A stretch of 64,000 nt of DNA, from positions 51,076-115,075 of the forward strand of contig JAQUAF010000008.1 in assembly GCA_028687435.1 (NCBI GenBank), written 5' to 3'. Numbering within the stretch: the first letter of the stretch is position 1; every line of letters begins with the position of its first letter. This document shows, in pieces, positions 34,343 to 43,497 of this stretch. Below the pieces are notes generated by a model. It worked only from the letters and a program-made list of their open reading frames with translations, did no database searches and was not told the origin of the DNA. Source of the stretch: Verrucomicrobiia bacterium (lineage in GTDB: Bacteria; Verrucomicrobiota; Verrucomicrobiia; JABWAM01). A program made the position numbers and the translations under genes.

Positions 34343-36610
34343 TCAGCGTGGAGGACCATCCTTCAACAAGGCCCAAGCCCATTTCTGCGGCAAACCGGCT
34401 GGCGGCGATGATGCGTCCGGCGACACGCGTCCCCTGACCAGACAATCGCGAAAGGCATCGGCGGCCTTGTTGTTTTCGCGGAGCAAAAGCCATCTCACAC
34501 CCCGGTTGAAATCATAAAACTCCATGGCGGTTGGATTGTTCAACGCCCTGGCTCGGGCGGCATATTGATCCTCGGGAAGTCGGCCCGCCAAAAACAGCGC
34601 CTGATCGGCAAAAAACGGAACGTCGGAAAAAAATCCCGCCGCCTTTTTCCAAATCTCCCCGGCCAACCCGGGCTGTTTCAGCCGCAGGGCCGCCACATAT
34701 CCAGCCAGCAGGCACGCCCGCGCCTGGTCAAACCGGCTCCATTCGGAATCATCGACCACCGCGGCATACTGTTGGAACGCTTCCCGGTAAAGCTGCCGGT
34801 CCTCCAAACGCAGTCCATAGGACAGCATAAAAGCCGCCCCTGCCCCGAGCTTGATGGCCTGCTGAAAAGCCGCGTTTTCATCCGCCCAACAACCGGTTGC
34901 CGCGTAAATCCGGCTCCGCATCATCCAGGGTTCCGGCTGGACAGGCATGATCGCCAGCGAACGATCGATGCAGTTTTTCGCCAGATCGAACTGTTTCCGC
35001 TCCATGGCCAGCGATGCCTTGAGATTCCAAGCCCGCCAAAATTCCGGTTCCCGCCGCAACGACTCTTCAATCGCCTCCATGGCCTCCGGCAACCGGTTTC
35101 CTTGCCACAACAACCTGGCCAGTTCGCAAGGCGCATTGGCATCCCACGGCTGTCTGGCCATGGCCATGCGAAAGGCGGCTTCCGCATCGTTCGGACGTCC
35201 GGCCTTTTGGAATTTCTGTCCAACGTAAAAATCGTGCATGGCCGTCTGGCGATGCCGCAAATCCGCCCAATCCGGCCAGGAGACCAAACCCGCCGCAAGA
35301 AAAACCGCCGCATACGACAAGGCTGGCCGCCACTGCCGTTCCCAACCCATTTTCACCAGCAAATCCAGCCCCGCTCCCGCAAACGGCATGAGAAAAAAAA
35401 CGACCGGCAGACGATAACGCCCCGCCGCCTTGCAAACAAAGGTGAACAGGATCGCCACAACCAGACAAGCCAGCAAGAACCATCGACTCTGGCAAACACT
35501 CATTGCGTCCGAATGAGCCGGCTGTTCATTTTTTTCGTCGTCATCCCTTCTTTTCCATCGCGCCAGCATACCGGCCAATCCGACACAGGCCAGAGGGAAA
35601 ATCCAGCCGAACCCCGGCCACGGAAGACTCAACAGGCTGGAATAGGAACGAAAGGCATGAACATCGAATTCCTGGCTCCATTCCACGGCATCAAAAAAGA
35701 TGAGCCCTCGCCGGACCAGAAAGTTAAAAGCCGCATCCCACGGACGGTCCCCCAGCAATTGCCGGACCTGGCGGCCCCAATAATCATTCTGATCCTCATG
35801 GCTGCAATAACCGGCCAGCACCGGTTTTTTCATCCACTTGTCGAAGTCGATGCCCGCCGCGGGATGCAAACCGCCAATGGCCGGATCCATGGCGGCATAA
35901 AGATTCCAATTCTGCTGCGCCCGCAACATCCAGCGCCCGGACACCTGGTGATTGTGATACAGGATGGGCGCAAACAGCAAAAAAGACATCCCAAGAAAAG
36001 CGGCTGCATGCCCCGCCTTGAGAGGCATTTTTTGTTTTGTGAAAAAGAACCATCCGGCAGCCAGCGGAATCAGCGGCATGAGATTGGGACGGCAACCGCA
36101 GGCCAGCGCGCAGGCCGCGCCGGCCAGCAAAGTCCTTCCCCAACCCGGCGCGGCAACGAGAAACAAATATAAAAAAGCGGCCAGGCAACACAGGCAGAAA
36201 TTCTCCGAATACAATTCCCCATCGCCCAGCGCCAGCAGCCAGTTGCCGGCAAAAAACAGACCTGCCAGACAGCCAGCCCGGCGCCCAAACAGGCGGGAAG
36301 ATGCCGCCGCCAGCAAAACACAGGCCATGGAAGACAAAAGCGACTGAACCAGCTTGACCCCCCACGGATGATCACCAAAGAAAAACCATTTGCAAACCGC
36401 CAGAAACCAGGGATAGACCGGAAGATAGTTGCGCAAATCCGGCCACCACCACTTCCCGCGAACAATCTCATCCGCCCACCCCGAATAAATGGAGGCGTCA
36501 ACAACCGGAAAATCAAACAGCGGATTGGCATTCGCCTGCTGGAACAAATAAACCAGCCTCACCCCCAAGGCGAAAAAAAAGAGCAAGAGATAAGAAACCC
36601 GCGACCCCAC
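34343..36610 (-). CDS. Membrane glycosyltransferase (PMT/ArnT-like) fused to TPR repeats
   Basis: 755 aa from GTG 36610, which has AGGGTGG six bases upstream; the longer TTG start at 36688 lies inside a terminator-like hairpin and is unlikely. Ten or more membrane helices fill the first half; FDFPVVDASIYSGWADEI is the acidic first-loop motif of GT-C fold transferases, which use lipid-linked sugars. From about residue 430 to the end, TPR-like helix pairs are seen (EAAFRMAMARQPWDANAPC, RAWNLKASLAMERKQFDLAK). It probably glycosylates proteins or lipids at the outer face of the inner membrane. A second protein of this type is at 41487. Confidence 0.75.
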   Translation of the reverse strand: MGSRVSYLLLFFFALGVRLVYLFQQANANPLFDFPVVDASIYSGWADEIVRGKWWWPDLRNYLPVYPWFLAVCKWFFFGDHPWGVKLVQSLLSSMACVLLAAASSRLFGRRAGCLAGLFFAGNWLLALGDGELYSENFCLCCLAAFLYLFLVAAPGWGRTLLAGAACALACGCRPNLMPLIPLAAGWFFFTKQKMPLKAGHAAAFLGMSFLLFAPILYHNHQVSGRWMLRAQQNWNLYAAMDPAIGGLHPAAGIDFDKWMKKPVLAGYCSHEDQNDYWGRQVRQLLGDRPWDAAFNFLVRRGLIFFDAVEWSQEFDVHAFRSYSSLLSLPWPGFGWIFPLACVGLAGMLARWKRRDDDEKNEQPAHSDAMSVCQSRWFLLACLVVAILFTFVCKAAGRYRLPVVFFLMPFAGAGLDLLVKMGWERQWRPALSYAAVFLAAGLVSWPDWADLRHRQTAMHDFYVGQKFQKAGRPNDAEAAFRMAMARQPWDANAPCELARLLWQGNRLPEAMEAIEESLRREPEFWRAWNLKASLAMERKQFDLAKNCIDRSLAIMPVQPEPWMMRSRIYAATGCWADENAAFQQAIKLGAGAAFMLSYGLRLEDRQLYREAFQQYAAVVDDSEWSRFDQARACLLAGYVAALRLKQPGLAGEIWKKAAGFFSDVPFFADQALFLAGRLPEDQYAARARALNNPTAMEFYDFNRGVRWLLLRENNKAADAFRDCLVRGRVSPDASSPPAGLPQKWAWALLKDGPPR

Positions 36611-36666
36611 CCAACCACCCTGATGAGTTGGCAAAAAAATTAAAAGCGAAATTTTCGACCCCCAAA

Positions 36667-36702
36667 AAAAAACGGTTCCGCGACCCAAAACACGGAACCG
36701 TT
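36667..36702 (-). terminator. Terminator-like hairpin on the minus strand
   Basis: AACGGTTCCG and CGGAACCGTT pair over 10 bp around a 12-nt loop, and on the minus strand a run of nine T follows (positions 36671 down to 36663). It is a canonical intrinsic terminator for minus-strand transcription, although no annotated gene ends directly before it. Confidence 0.75.
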
Positions 36703-37003
36703 TTCACAAACCCACAGGCAGCATCACCCACTCAAAAAAAACCCGCCGCGCTCATCGCCAACACAATGAACACGACGTCTGTCTTGGGAGCAATTCATAT
36801 GCCAGCCGCCATCTGGAATGGATTTCCGGTTCACCCCGGCCAACATCGGGGTCTCTGTTGTCAGATTTAAAAAAATATTCTCAGGGTTGATTATGAAAAC
36901 ATTTCGTCCTTTAAACCCACTTTTCCCCGAATCCCCATTTTTGTGGAAATGACAGCGCCAAAGGAGACGGAACAGCTCCGGGAGAAAACGGACAACACAA
37001 AAG
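36703..37003. other. About 300 bp between two minus-strand terminators, no gene seen
   Basis: No coding sequence is convincing on either strand. On the minus strand it lies between the pilin terminator (37004-37032) and a second terminator (36667-36702). A small RNA or 3' UTR would fit, but no secondary structure or promoter is obvious. Confidence 0.35.
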
Positions 37004-37032
37004 AAAAACCCCGCCCTCGCGGGCGGGGTTTT
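37004..37032 (-). terminator. Intrinsic terminator of the pilin gene
   Basis: AAAACCCCGCCC-gcga-GGGCGGGGTTTTT read on the minus strand forms a perfect stem of 12 bp with a T-run, 27 bp beyond the pilin stop. Confidence 0.9.
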
Positions 37033-37058
37033 CCCAAACAAACAGTGACAACCTTTGA

Positions 37059-37445
37059 TCAGGAGAAAGGTCCCCAGAAGGTGTCATCCGCAGCCGTGCT
37101 CAACGTGGTCTTGGTTGCGGTATTCACGGTCAAACGATCGCTGATGGCGCCAAGGGTAAACGAATTGTTCAACGTATCATTGCCGTTATTCTGCTGCAAT
37201 CTGCTCCCCTGTTTCAGGTACGGGGTCAAATCCGACCACACAGGAGTCACCGAACCGGTCTTGTTGTTTTCCAAGGCATACTGATCCTTGGCAGCATCCA
37301 CTTGGCGGCATTCATTGAGAATGGTTGACGCCTGCGAACGCATACGGGCGCGCATAAAGCTCGGCACCGCAATTGCGGCCAACAGACCAATGATGGCCAC
37401 CACGATCATGATTTCCACCAATGTGAAACCAGATTTCTTAGACAT
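37059..37445 (-). CDS. Type IV pilin / GspG-like prepilin
   Basis: 128 aa. MSKKSGFTLVEIMIVVAIIG is a class III leader with Gly at -1, Phe at +1 and Glu at +5, the pattern cut and methylated by the prepilin peptidase. The remaining 95 residues are a small globular domain with no HX9DG motif, and the segment ARMRSQASTILNECRQVDAA is typical of Verrucomicrobia/Lentisphaerae pilins. The start is preceded by AAAGGAG (spacing 6), a strong RBS, and the gene ends in a strong intrinsic terminator, so it is probably highly expressed as a monocistron. No assembly genes are in the window. Confidence 0.9.
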   Translation of the reverse strand: MSKKSGFTLVEIMIVVAIIGLLAAIAVPSFMRARMRSQASTILNECRQVDAAKDQYALENNKTGSVTPVWSDLTPYLKQGSRLQQNNGNDTLNNSFTLGAISDRLTVNTATKTTLSTAADDTFWGPFS

Positions 37446-37609
37446 AATTACTCCTTTTTTAATTTATAATGCACGGCTCCACACCATGCACCGTTCATAA
37501 TGTACACCTACGTTAAAAAAAGGCAACCCCCATTTTTTTAAAAAAACACATTGACTTCAGAAGCAAGTTTTCCGTTGGCGTTCTTCAAAAACCCCTCTAA
37601 AAAGGATCC

Positions 37610-38779
37610 ATGGCTGGCCCCCGAAAAAAAACCGCATCGAAAACATCATCCGCCGGAATTTCTTCCGCCGTCCACAGCCATCCTTACCATCTCATCTACG
37701 GTGATGACGATTATCTGGTGTCGGAAGAAGGCCGAAAAGTTGTTGCTTCGCTTACCCCCCAAGGGGGCTCCGAATACAATGTGGAAATCGTGGAGGGGAG
37801 CGCCTCCAATCAGGCCGAAGCAGAAACCGTCTTTCGAAGACTGTTTGAATCCCTCCAATGCCAGTCGTTTTTTGCCACGGAAAAGGTCGTCTGGTTGCGC
37901 AACACCAATCTGCTGGGTTCCGGTGTCACGGCGGAATCGGCCGGTGTGAGCGCCTCCCTCTCTTCGCTCAGCAAACTGCTCAATGCGGGGTTGCCTCCGG
38001 GATTCTCCCTGGTCATCACCGCGCAGGACGCAGACGCCCGGCGCAGCCTGTTTCTGACGATCAAGGCACTGGGCCGTGTCACCGCATTCAAAACCGACCC
38101 TTACAAGGGGGGAGACGATCCCGCCAAAGCCTCTCATTTTGCCAGGGAAAACGCAGTCCGGCTGGGGAAAAATCTGGATGACGAAGCCGCCCTTCTGCTG
38201 GCGGAAATGACCTGCGGGGACAGCCGCACCATTGTTTCGGAAGTGGAAAAGCTGGCCGCCTACGCGGGCGATGAAAAAAATCTAAAGGAAGAACACGTGA
38301 GGGAAATCTGCTGCCGGCGCCCCGGGGGGATTGTCTGGGATTTGTCGGATGCGGTGACAGAACGCAACCTTTCCAAAACCCTGAAGATGCTGGACAATCT
38401 GCTGTCGTGCGGGGAAAGTCCCATCGGGCTGCTTTTCACCCTGACCTCGCGTTTCCGCCTGCTTGTTTTGCTCAGCGCCCTGGCTGACAAAAAACTGCTT
38501 CAACCCACCGCCAGCTATCCATCTTTCAAGAGCCTGATCGAACGGCTTCCGGCATGGGTTTCTCAAAGCCTGCCGTCTGATCGCAAGCTCAATCCCCTGG
38601 CCGGCCATCCGTTCATGATCTGGAAAGCCTCGGCAGGACTCCGTCATTACACAACCAGGGAACTCCGCCAGGCCCTGAACACCCTGCTGGAATGCAATGA
38701 ACTGATGTTTTCGAGCGGCGGACTTCCCGGAAATCTTCTCAAGGATGCGCTGATCCGCATCTGCAGCAAGGCGGCTTGA
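37610..38779 (+). CDS. holA: DNA polymerase III subunit delta (clamp loader)
   Basis: 389 aa. The segment HPYHLIYGDDDYLVSEEGRK at the N-terminus is the HolA motif (family form: YL..GeE.yL.), followed by FFATEKVVWLRNTNLLG, FSLVITAQDADARRSLF and, later, LLAEMTCGDSRTIVSEVEKL, the family core. The delta subunit opens the beta clamp in the clamp-loader complex. ATG 37610 is preceded by AAAAAGGAT. The stop overlaps the TTG start of pgeF, so the two are translationally coupled. Confidence 0.9.
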   Translation: MAGPRKKTASKTSSAGISSAVHSHPYHLIYGDDDYLVSEEGRKVVASLTPQGGSEYNVEIVEGSASNQAEAETVFRRLFESLQCQSFFATEKVVWLRNTNLLGSGVTAESAGVSASLSSLSKLLNAGLPPGFSLVITAQDADARRSLFLTIKALGRVTAFKTDPYKGGDDPAKASHFARENAVRLGKNLDDEAALLLAEMTCGDSRTIVSEVEKLAAYAGDEKNLKEEHVREICCRRPGGIVWDLSDAVTERNLSKTLKMLDNLLSCGESPIGLLFTLTSRFRLLVLLSALADKKLLQPTASYPSFKSLIERLPAWVSQSLPSDRKLNPLAGHPFMIWKASAGLRHYTTRELRQALNTLLECNELMFSSGGLPGNLLKDALIRICSKAA

Positions 38780-39432
38780 CCCCCACCCTTCTCAGTTTTG
38801 AACCCTTCGAAACCCTTCCCTGGCTTGCGGTCGGAATGGTTCTTCGCGTTCCCGGAGTTTCACCGGATCTTCCCAGGGAGAAACTTCGCGAGGACCTCTC
38901 GCGGCATCACGCAAAGGCCCTCGACCCCCTGGGCATTTCCTGGCAAACCATGTGCATGGTCGAGCAAGTCCACGGATGCCGCATCATCGAGATCAATCAG
39001 CTTCCATCCGCGACCCAACCTCTTTCGGAAGCCGACGGCATGGCGACTCGCGCCAGGGGAATTGCGCTGGGAATCCACACCGCTGATTGCTGTCCTGTTT
39101 TCCTGGCCGATCCGGTTCATCGGGCCATTGGATTGCTGCACTCCGGCCGTCGCGGAAGCGAAGCCGGGATCGCCGCCGCCGGCGTCAACATGCTCACCCG
39201 CATGACTGGCGGACAGCCCGCCGATCTCATCGCCGTGCTTGGCCCCTGCATTCATGCCTGTTGTTATGACACAAATTTTCTGGTCCTGATTGAAAAACAA
39301 CTTCGCCAAACCGGCGTGGAAAAGGTATGGATTCATCCCGAATGCACGGGCTGCCATGTTGACCGCTATTATTCCTACCGGAAAGAAAGCGGACGGACGG
39401 GACGGATGCTGTCATTCATGATGATCCGTTGA
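38776..39432 (+). CDS. pgeF: Purine nucleoside phosphorylase/laccase-domain protein PgeF (YfiH family)
   Basis: 218 aa starting with TTG 38776, which overlaps the holA stop. EQVHGCRIIEINQ and GIALGIHTADCCPVFLADP contain the HADC-type Cys/His of this family, and GLLHSGRRGSEAGIAAAGV, VLGPCIHACCYD with the later FMMIR end complete it. The protein is known for purine nucleoside phosphorolysis/adenosine deamination or for editing peptidoglycan precursors. An upstream ATG is not available in frame. Confidence 0.88.
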   Translation: MTPTLLSFEPFETLPWLAVGMVLRVPGVSPDLPREKLREDLSRHHAKALDPLGISWQTMCMVEQVHGCRIIEINQLPSATQPLSEADGMATRARGIALGIHTADCCPVFLADPVHRAIGLLHSGRRGSEAGIAAAGVNMLTRMTGGQPADLIAVLGPCIHACCYDTNFLVLIEKQLRQTGVEKVWIHPECTGCHVDRYYSYRKESGRTGRMLSFMMIR

Positions 39433-39474
39433 TTTGACCTTGAACCCTGAATCCCGAATCTTCACTTTTCCAAC

Positions 39475-40227
39475 ATGAAGCTGCTTATTCTTGCCGCGGG
39501 TTATGCAACACGTCTGTATCCGTTGACCCTGAATCAGCCCAAACCCCTGCTTGAAGTGGCAGGCAAACCGATGATCAATCATGTCATTGAAAAGTTTGCC
39601 GCCTGCCCGGAAATCGACGAGATCGCCATCGTCACCAACGACAAGTTCACCTCTCACTTTGAGAAATGGGCCGCCCAATCCGCGGGGGTTTGCGGTTCCC
39701 GGCGCGTCCGGGTTTTCAACGACGGCACCCGTTCCGACGCGGACAAGCTCGGGGCCATCGGCGACATCCGGTTTGTGATCCAGAAGGCCGGCATTGACGA
39801 CGATTTGATCGTGGTGGCAGGCGACAATCTTTTCAGCGACCCCCTTGATGGTTACGTGAAAGACGCCCGGGAGAAAGGCATCCTGCTGGGGGTTTACGAT
39901 GTGGGCAGTCTTGAGGAAATCAAAAAGTATGGAAACGTTGCCGTTGACGCCAGCGGACGCCTGACCCACTTCGAGGAGAAGCCAAAAAATCCCCGCAGCA
40001 CCCTTGCGGCCCTGGCACTTTACCATTATCCCCGTCAGACCCTTCCCCTGATCGGGGAATATGTCCGCGCCGGAAATCATCCCGACCAGCCCGGGCGGCT
40101 CATTCAGTGGCTTTACCCCAATCATCCTGTTTTCGCCCACCGTGTGGGCGGACTTTGGCTGGATATCGGCAGCAAAGAAACGCTCCAGGAAGCCAACAAA
40201 GTGTTTGCGAACCTCAAAAAATCATGA
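39475..40227 (+). CDS. Nucleotidyltransferase (sugar-1-phosphate nucleotidyltransferase)
   Basis: 250 aa. [20 protein letters not shown] is the nucleotide-binding GxxTRL-type motif (here [10 protein letters not shown]) of RmlA-like/NTP_transferase proteins, and [20 protein letters not shown] holds the PKPL motif. [10 protein letters not shown] is the metal-binding Asp segment, and [15 protein letters not shown] is a later conserved motif (FEEKP). Activates a sugar 1-phosphate with dTTP, UTP or CTP; specificity is not clear. It is 42 bp after pgeF and 16 bp before metK, probably in one operon. Confidence 0.88.
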   Translation: MKLLILAAGYATRLYPLTLNQPKPLLEVAGKPMINHVIEKFAACPEIDEIAIVTNDKFTSHFEKWAAQSAGVCGSRRVRVFNDGTRSDADKLGAIGDIRFVIQKAGIDDDLIVVAGDNLFSDPLDGYVKDAREKGILLGVYDVGSLEEIKKYGNVAVDASGRLTHFEEKPKNPRSTLAALALYHYPRQTLPLIGEYVRAGNHPDQPGRLIQWLYPNHPVFAHRVGGLWLDIGSKETLQEANKVFANLKKS

Positions 40228-40243
40228 CATCCTCCCCCCCCTT

Positions 40244-41428
40244 ATGAATCTTCGACGTTTCATCTTCTCATCGGAATCGGTCACGGAAGGACATCCGGAC
40301 AAGGTTTGTGATTTCATTTCGGACAGCGTGCTGGACGCATGCCTTGCCCAGGACAAGACAAGCCGTGTGGCGTGCGAAACCCTGGTCAAATCAAACCTGG
40401 TTGTGATCGCCGGCGAAATCACCACCAAAGCCCAGCTCGATTACACCCGGCTGGTTCGCGATGCCATCGAGGAGATCGGTTACACGGACGAAAAATCCCT
40501 TTTCAACCAGAAATCCTGCCAGATCATGACGGCGATCATCCGGCAAAGCCCCGACATCGCGCAGGGAGTCGATGCCCGGAAAGCCGAGGGCAAGGCCACT
40601 GCGGAGCAGGGCGCCGGCGATCAGGGCCTGATGTTTGGCTACGCCTGCAACGAAACCTCCGAACTCATGCCCGCCCCCATCATGTACGCCCACAAATTGG
40701 GGCTGGCCCTGGCAAAGGCGCGGCATCAGGACCGCATCAAATGGCTGCGTCCGGATGCCAAGACCCAGGTTTCGGTGGAATACGAAGGCCAGCGGGTCAT
40801 CCGCATCGACGCAGTGGTTGTCTCCACCCAGCACGACGAGAGCGTCAAACACAAAACGATTTATGACACCATTCTGCGCGAAATCGTGTTGAAGACCCTG
40901 CCCAAACATCTGCTCGACAAAAAGACACGTTATCTGGTCAACCCCACGGGCCGGTTCGTGATTGGCGGTCCCGAGGGCGACAGCGGCGTGACCGGACGCA
41001 AGATCATTGTGGACACCTACGGCGGCATGGGCCGTCACGGCGGCGGCGCTTTTTCGGGCAAGGATCCCAGCAAGGTGGATCGCAGCGCGGCTTACATGGG
41101 ACGCTATGTCGCCAAGAATGTGGTGGCTTCCGGCCTGGCCGCCCGTTGCGAAGTCCAGTTCGCCTACGCCATCGGATTCCCCGATCCGGTCTCCATCTGC
41201 ATCGACACCTTTGGCACCGGCAAAGTTCCGGACGCAAAGATCGAAAAGGCGGTTCGTGAAATCTTTAATTTCAAGCCGGCCCACATTATCAGACAGCTCA
41301 ATCTGCTTCGCCCCATCTACCGCAAGACCACCAACTACGGTCACTTCGGGCGGCAGAACGACCTGAACTCCCTGACATGGGAAAAGACCGACAAGGCCAG
41401 GGCTCTCGCCAAAGCCGCCGGTCTGTAA
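40244..41428 (+). CDS. metK: S-adenosylmethionine synthase
   Basis: 394 aa, normal for Met[21 protein letters not shown] is the N-terminal ATP-binding motif, and [15 protein letters not shown] is the family signature 1. [20 protein letters not shown] and [17 protein letters not shown] form signature 2 with the phosphate-binding loop. Makes SAM from methionine and ATP. ATG 40244 is supported by the family start ([13 protein letters not shown]); the in-frame extension to 40061 lies inside the preceding gene. No SAM riboswitch is visible in the 16-bp gap. Confidence 0.97.
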   Translation: MNLRRFIFSSESVTEGHPDKVCDFISDSVLDACLAQDKTSRVACETLVKSNLVVIAGEITTKAQLDYTRLVRDAIEEIGYTDEKSLFNQKSCQIMTAIIRQSPDIAQGVDARKAEGKATAEQGAGDQGLMFGYACNETSELMPAPIMYAHKLGLALAKARHQDRIKWLRPDAKTQVSVEYEGQRVIRIDAVVVSTQHDESVKHKTIYDTILREIVLKTLPKHLLDKKTRYLVNPTGRFVIGGPEGDSGVTGRKIIVDTYGGMGRHGGGAFSGKDPSKVDRSAAYMGRYVAKNVVASGLAARCEVQFAYAIGFPDPVSICIDTFGTGKVPDAKIEKAVREIFNFKPAHIIRQLNLLRPIYRKTTNYGHFGRQNDLNSLTWEKTDKARALAKAAGL

Positions 41429-41486
41429 TCTCCCTTGACACGCGCCTGTCCGGCGGACCCCATCTTCCGCCGGGCAGGCCTTGTTC

Positions 41487-43436
41487 ATGAAAGATCGTCG
41501 ATTCTGGCTTCTCGCGGGTTGCGGCGTTTTTTTGTCGGTCTTCCTGGTCTTTTCGGAAAATTTGCAAGGCGAATTTCTTAGCTGGGACGACTTCGCCTTT
41601 ATCAACCAGAACATTGCCATTCAGGGACTGGACTGGTCTCATCTCAAACAAATTTTCAGCACCTGCCAATACGGCTTTTACGTTCCGCTCAGCCAGCTCA
41701 GTCTGGCCTTCGATTACGCCCTCTGGGAATTTCAACCGCCGGGCTACCATCTGACCTCCATCCTTCTGCACTGTTGCAACGCCGCCCTGACGTTTCTGCT
41801 CGCCCGCCGGTTGCTGTCCGCCGCCAACCCCGGCCGTTCCGAAAATTCCCTGCTTGCGGGCGCGGCATTCAGCGCCCTTTTTTTTGCCATCCACCCCCTG
41901 AGAGCCGAATCGGTGTCATGGATCAGCGAACGGCGGGATGTTCTTTGCGGCTTCTTCACTCTTTTCAGCGCCCTTGCCTACTGCCGCCACACACAGGAAA
42001 GTCTTCGGGAAAAAGAGTCGCGCCTCTGGCTGCCCGCGTCCTTTGCCTTCTTTATTTTGTCGATTCTTTCAAAAGCCGCATCAGTGGGACTTCCCATTGT
42101 TTTTTTCCTTCTGGATATTTATCCCTTTCGCCGTCTGGAACGCCCTTTCAACCAAAAGAAACTCCCCATTCTTCTTGAAAAAATTCCCTTTCTCCTTGTT
42201 TCCCTGGCCATTGGCTTGACCACCATTTTCAGCGTCAAGGAGGAATACCTCTACATTTACAGTTTTGACGTCAACGCCTCGGGATGGCTGGAAAGGGCCG
42301 CCCAGGCTGCCGCCAGCATTCTGTTCTATCTCCATCATCTGTTGTTTCCCCTCAAGCTTGTTCCATTTTACAATTACGATCCTCAAACCGTTGCCGATCA
42401 GTGGTTGATATGGGGCGGAATTGCGTCCTTTCTGGCAATCACTTTTTTCTCTTTCCGTCACCGCCGGCAAGCACCCGCCCTGTGGATTGCGTGGCTGGCC
42501 TGGCTGGTTTTGCTCGCCCCTTTTCTCGGCTTTTTCGGATGCGGTTCACAATTTGCGGCGGATCGCTATACCTATCTGGCCTCCATTCCCCCGGCCATCG
42601 CGTTTGCCGCCATTTTTCGCGTCAGAAGATTTTCTGCGTGGCGTTTGCCGGCCGTCCTGTTTTTGGGATTGCTTGGATTTCTCTGCTGGCGCCAGGCGGC
42701 CATATGGAACACCTCTCTCTCGTTCTGGAACTATTGTCTCCGGATGGACCCCGAAAATTTCAACGCATGGACCTGCCTTGGACGGATCCGCGAAAAAATG
42801 AATGACGGCCAGGGTTCGGCCGACGCTTACCATGAAGCCGTCCGGCTGAAACCGCATCTGCCCGAATTGTGGTGCGATTGGGGGGAGTCCCTCGACAAGC
42901 TTGGCCGATCCGCCGCCACAGCCCACGCTTTTAAAAAAGCCCTTGAAATCGACTGCCATTGCGCCAGGGCGCACAATGGTCTGGGCAAACTTCATGCCCG
43001 GGCCGGACGCCATCCCGTGGCGCTGCAGTATTTCAAAACAGCCCTCAAACTGTCCCCCTCCCCTCAAATTCTCCTGAACATCGGCATCTGCCACGATTCC
43101 ATGGGACAAAGCGTCGAGGCCGCGGAAGCCTTTTCCTCCGCGGCGCGCCAAAACCTGCCCGAAGCATGGCTGGCTTGGAGCAATCTGCTCCTGAAACAGG
43201 AACGTTTCTCTGATGCCCTGTCCGCATTGCGGCAAGGCGCCGAGCGCACCCAGGACTCGCGGTTGCTGGCGGCCTTCATCCAAGGCGTCATCTGCAACCC
43301 CGCCCCCGCCTCACGCGACATCAAACTGGCCTCGTCCTTCATGGACGCCCTGAAAAAGAAAACCGGCTCTCAAAGCGTCGTCGCCAACGATCTGGCCGGA
43401 CGTTTTGCCAGCCGGTTTCCACCGCAAAAACCGTAA
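41487..43436 (+). CDS. TMTC-like membrane protein with TPR repeats (putative O-mannosyltransferase family)
   Basis: 649 aa from ATG 41487. The N-terminal half has about ten membrane helices and the family landmarks LSWDDFAFINQNIAIQGLDW, YGFYVPLSQLSLAFDYALWE and PPGYHLTSILLHCCNAALTF, as in eukaryotic and bacterial TMTC/DUF1736-type proteins, where WDD holds the catalytic Asp. From about residue 420 there are TPR helix pairs (FNAWTCLGRIREKMNDGQGS, RAHNGLGKLHARAGRHPVAL). Presumably a GT-C enzyme adding sugars to secreted proteins; acceptors unknown. It is the second GT-C/TPR fusion in the window, after 34343-36610. Confidence 0.82.
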   Translation: MKDRRFWLLAGCGVFLSVFLVFSENLQGEFLSWDDFAFINQNIAIQGLDWSHLKQIFSTCQYGFYVPLSQLSLAFDYALWEFQPPGYHLTSILLHCCNAALTFLLARRLLSAANPGRSENSLLAGAAFSALFFAIHPLRAESVSWISERRDVLCGFFTLFSALAYCRHTQESLREKESRLWLPASFAFFILSILSKAASVGLPIVFFLLDIYPFRRLERPFNQKKLPILLEKIPFLLVSLAIGLTTIFSVKEEYLYIYSFDVNASGWLERAAQAAASILFYLHHLLFPLKLVPFYNYDPQTVADQWLIWGGIASFLAITFFSFRHRRQAPALWIAWLAWLVLLAPFLGFFGCGSQFAADRYTYLASIPPAIAFAAIFRVRRFSAWRLPAVLFLGLLGFLCWRQAAIWNTSLSFWNYCLRMDPENFNAWTCLGRIREKMNDGQGSADAYHEAVRLKPHLPELWCDWGESLDKLGRSAATAHAFKKALEIDCHCARAHNGLGKLHARAGRHPVALQYFKTALKLSPSPQILLNIGICHDSMGQSVEAAEAFSSAARQNLPEAWLAWSNLLLKQERFSDALSALRQGAERTQDSRLLAAFIQGVICNPAPASRDIKLASSFMDALKKKTGSQSVVANDLAGRFASRFPPQKP

Positions 43437-43497
43437 ACCGCCATCCGGAAACTTTAACCTTGAACCTTGAACCTCGAACCTTGAATCTCGGTTCACC

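Noticed and set aside
36611..36688. N-terminal extension of the PMT/ArnT-like protein to TTG 36688
   Set aside because: The extra codons overlap a terminator hairpin and a T-run; GTG 36610 has an RBS and starts the first membrane helix.
40228..40243. SAM riboswitch before metK
   Set aside because: The gap to the preceding gene is only 16 bp and has no room for an aptamer.
40391..41620. 409-codon minus-strand frame opposite metK
   Set aside because: metK is certain; the antisense frame has no recognisable domain.
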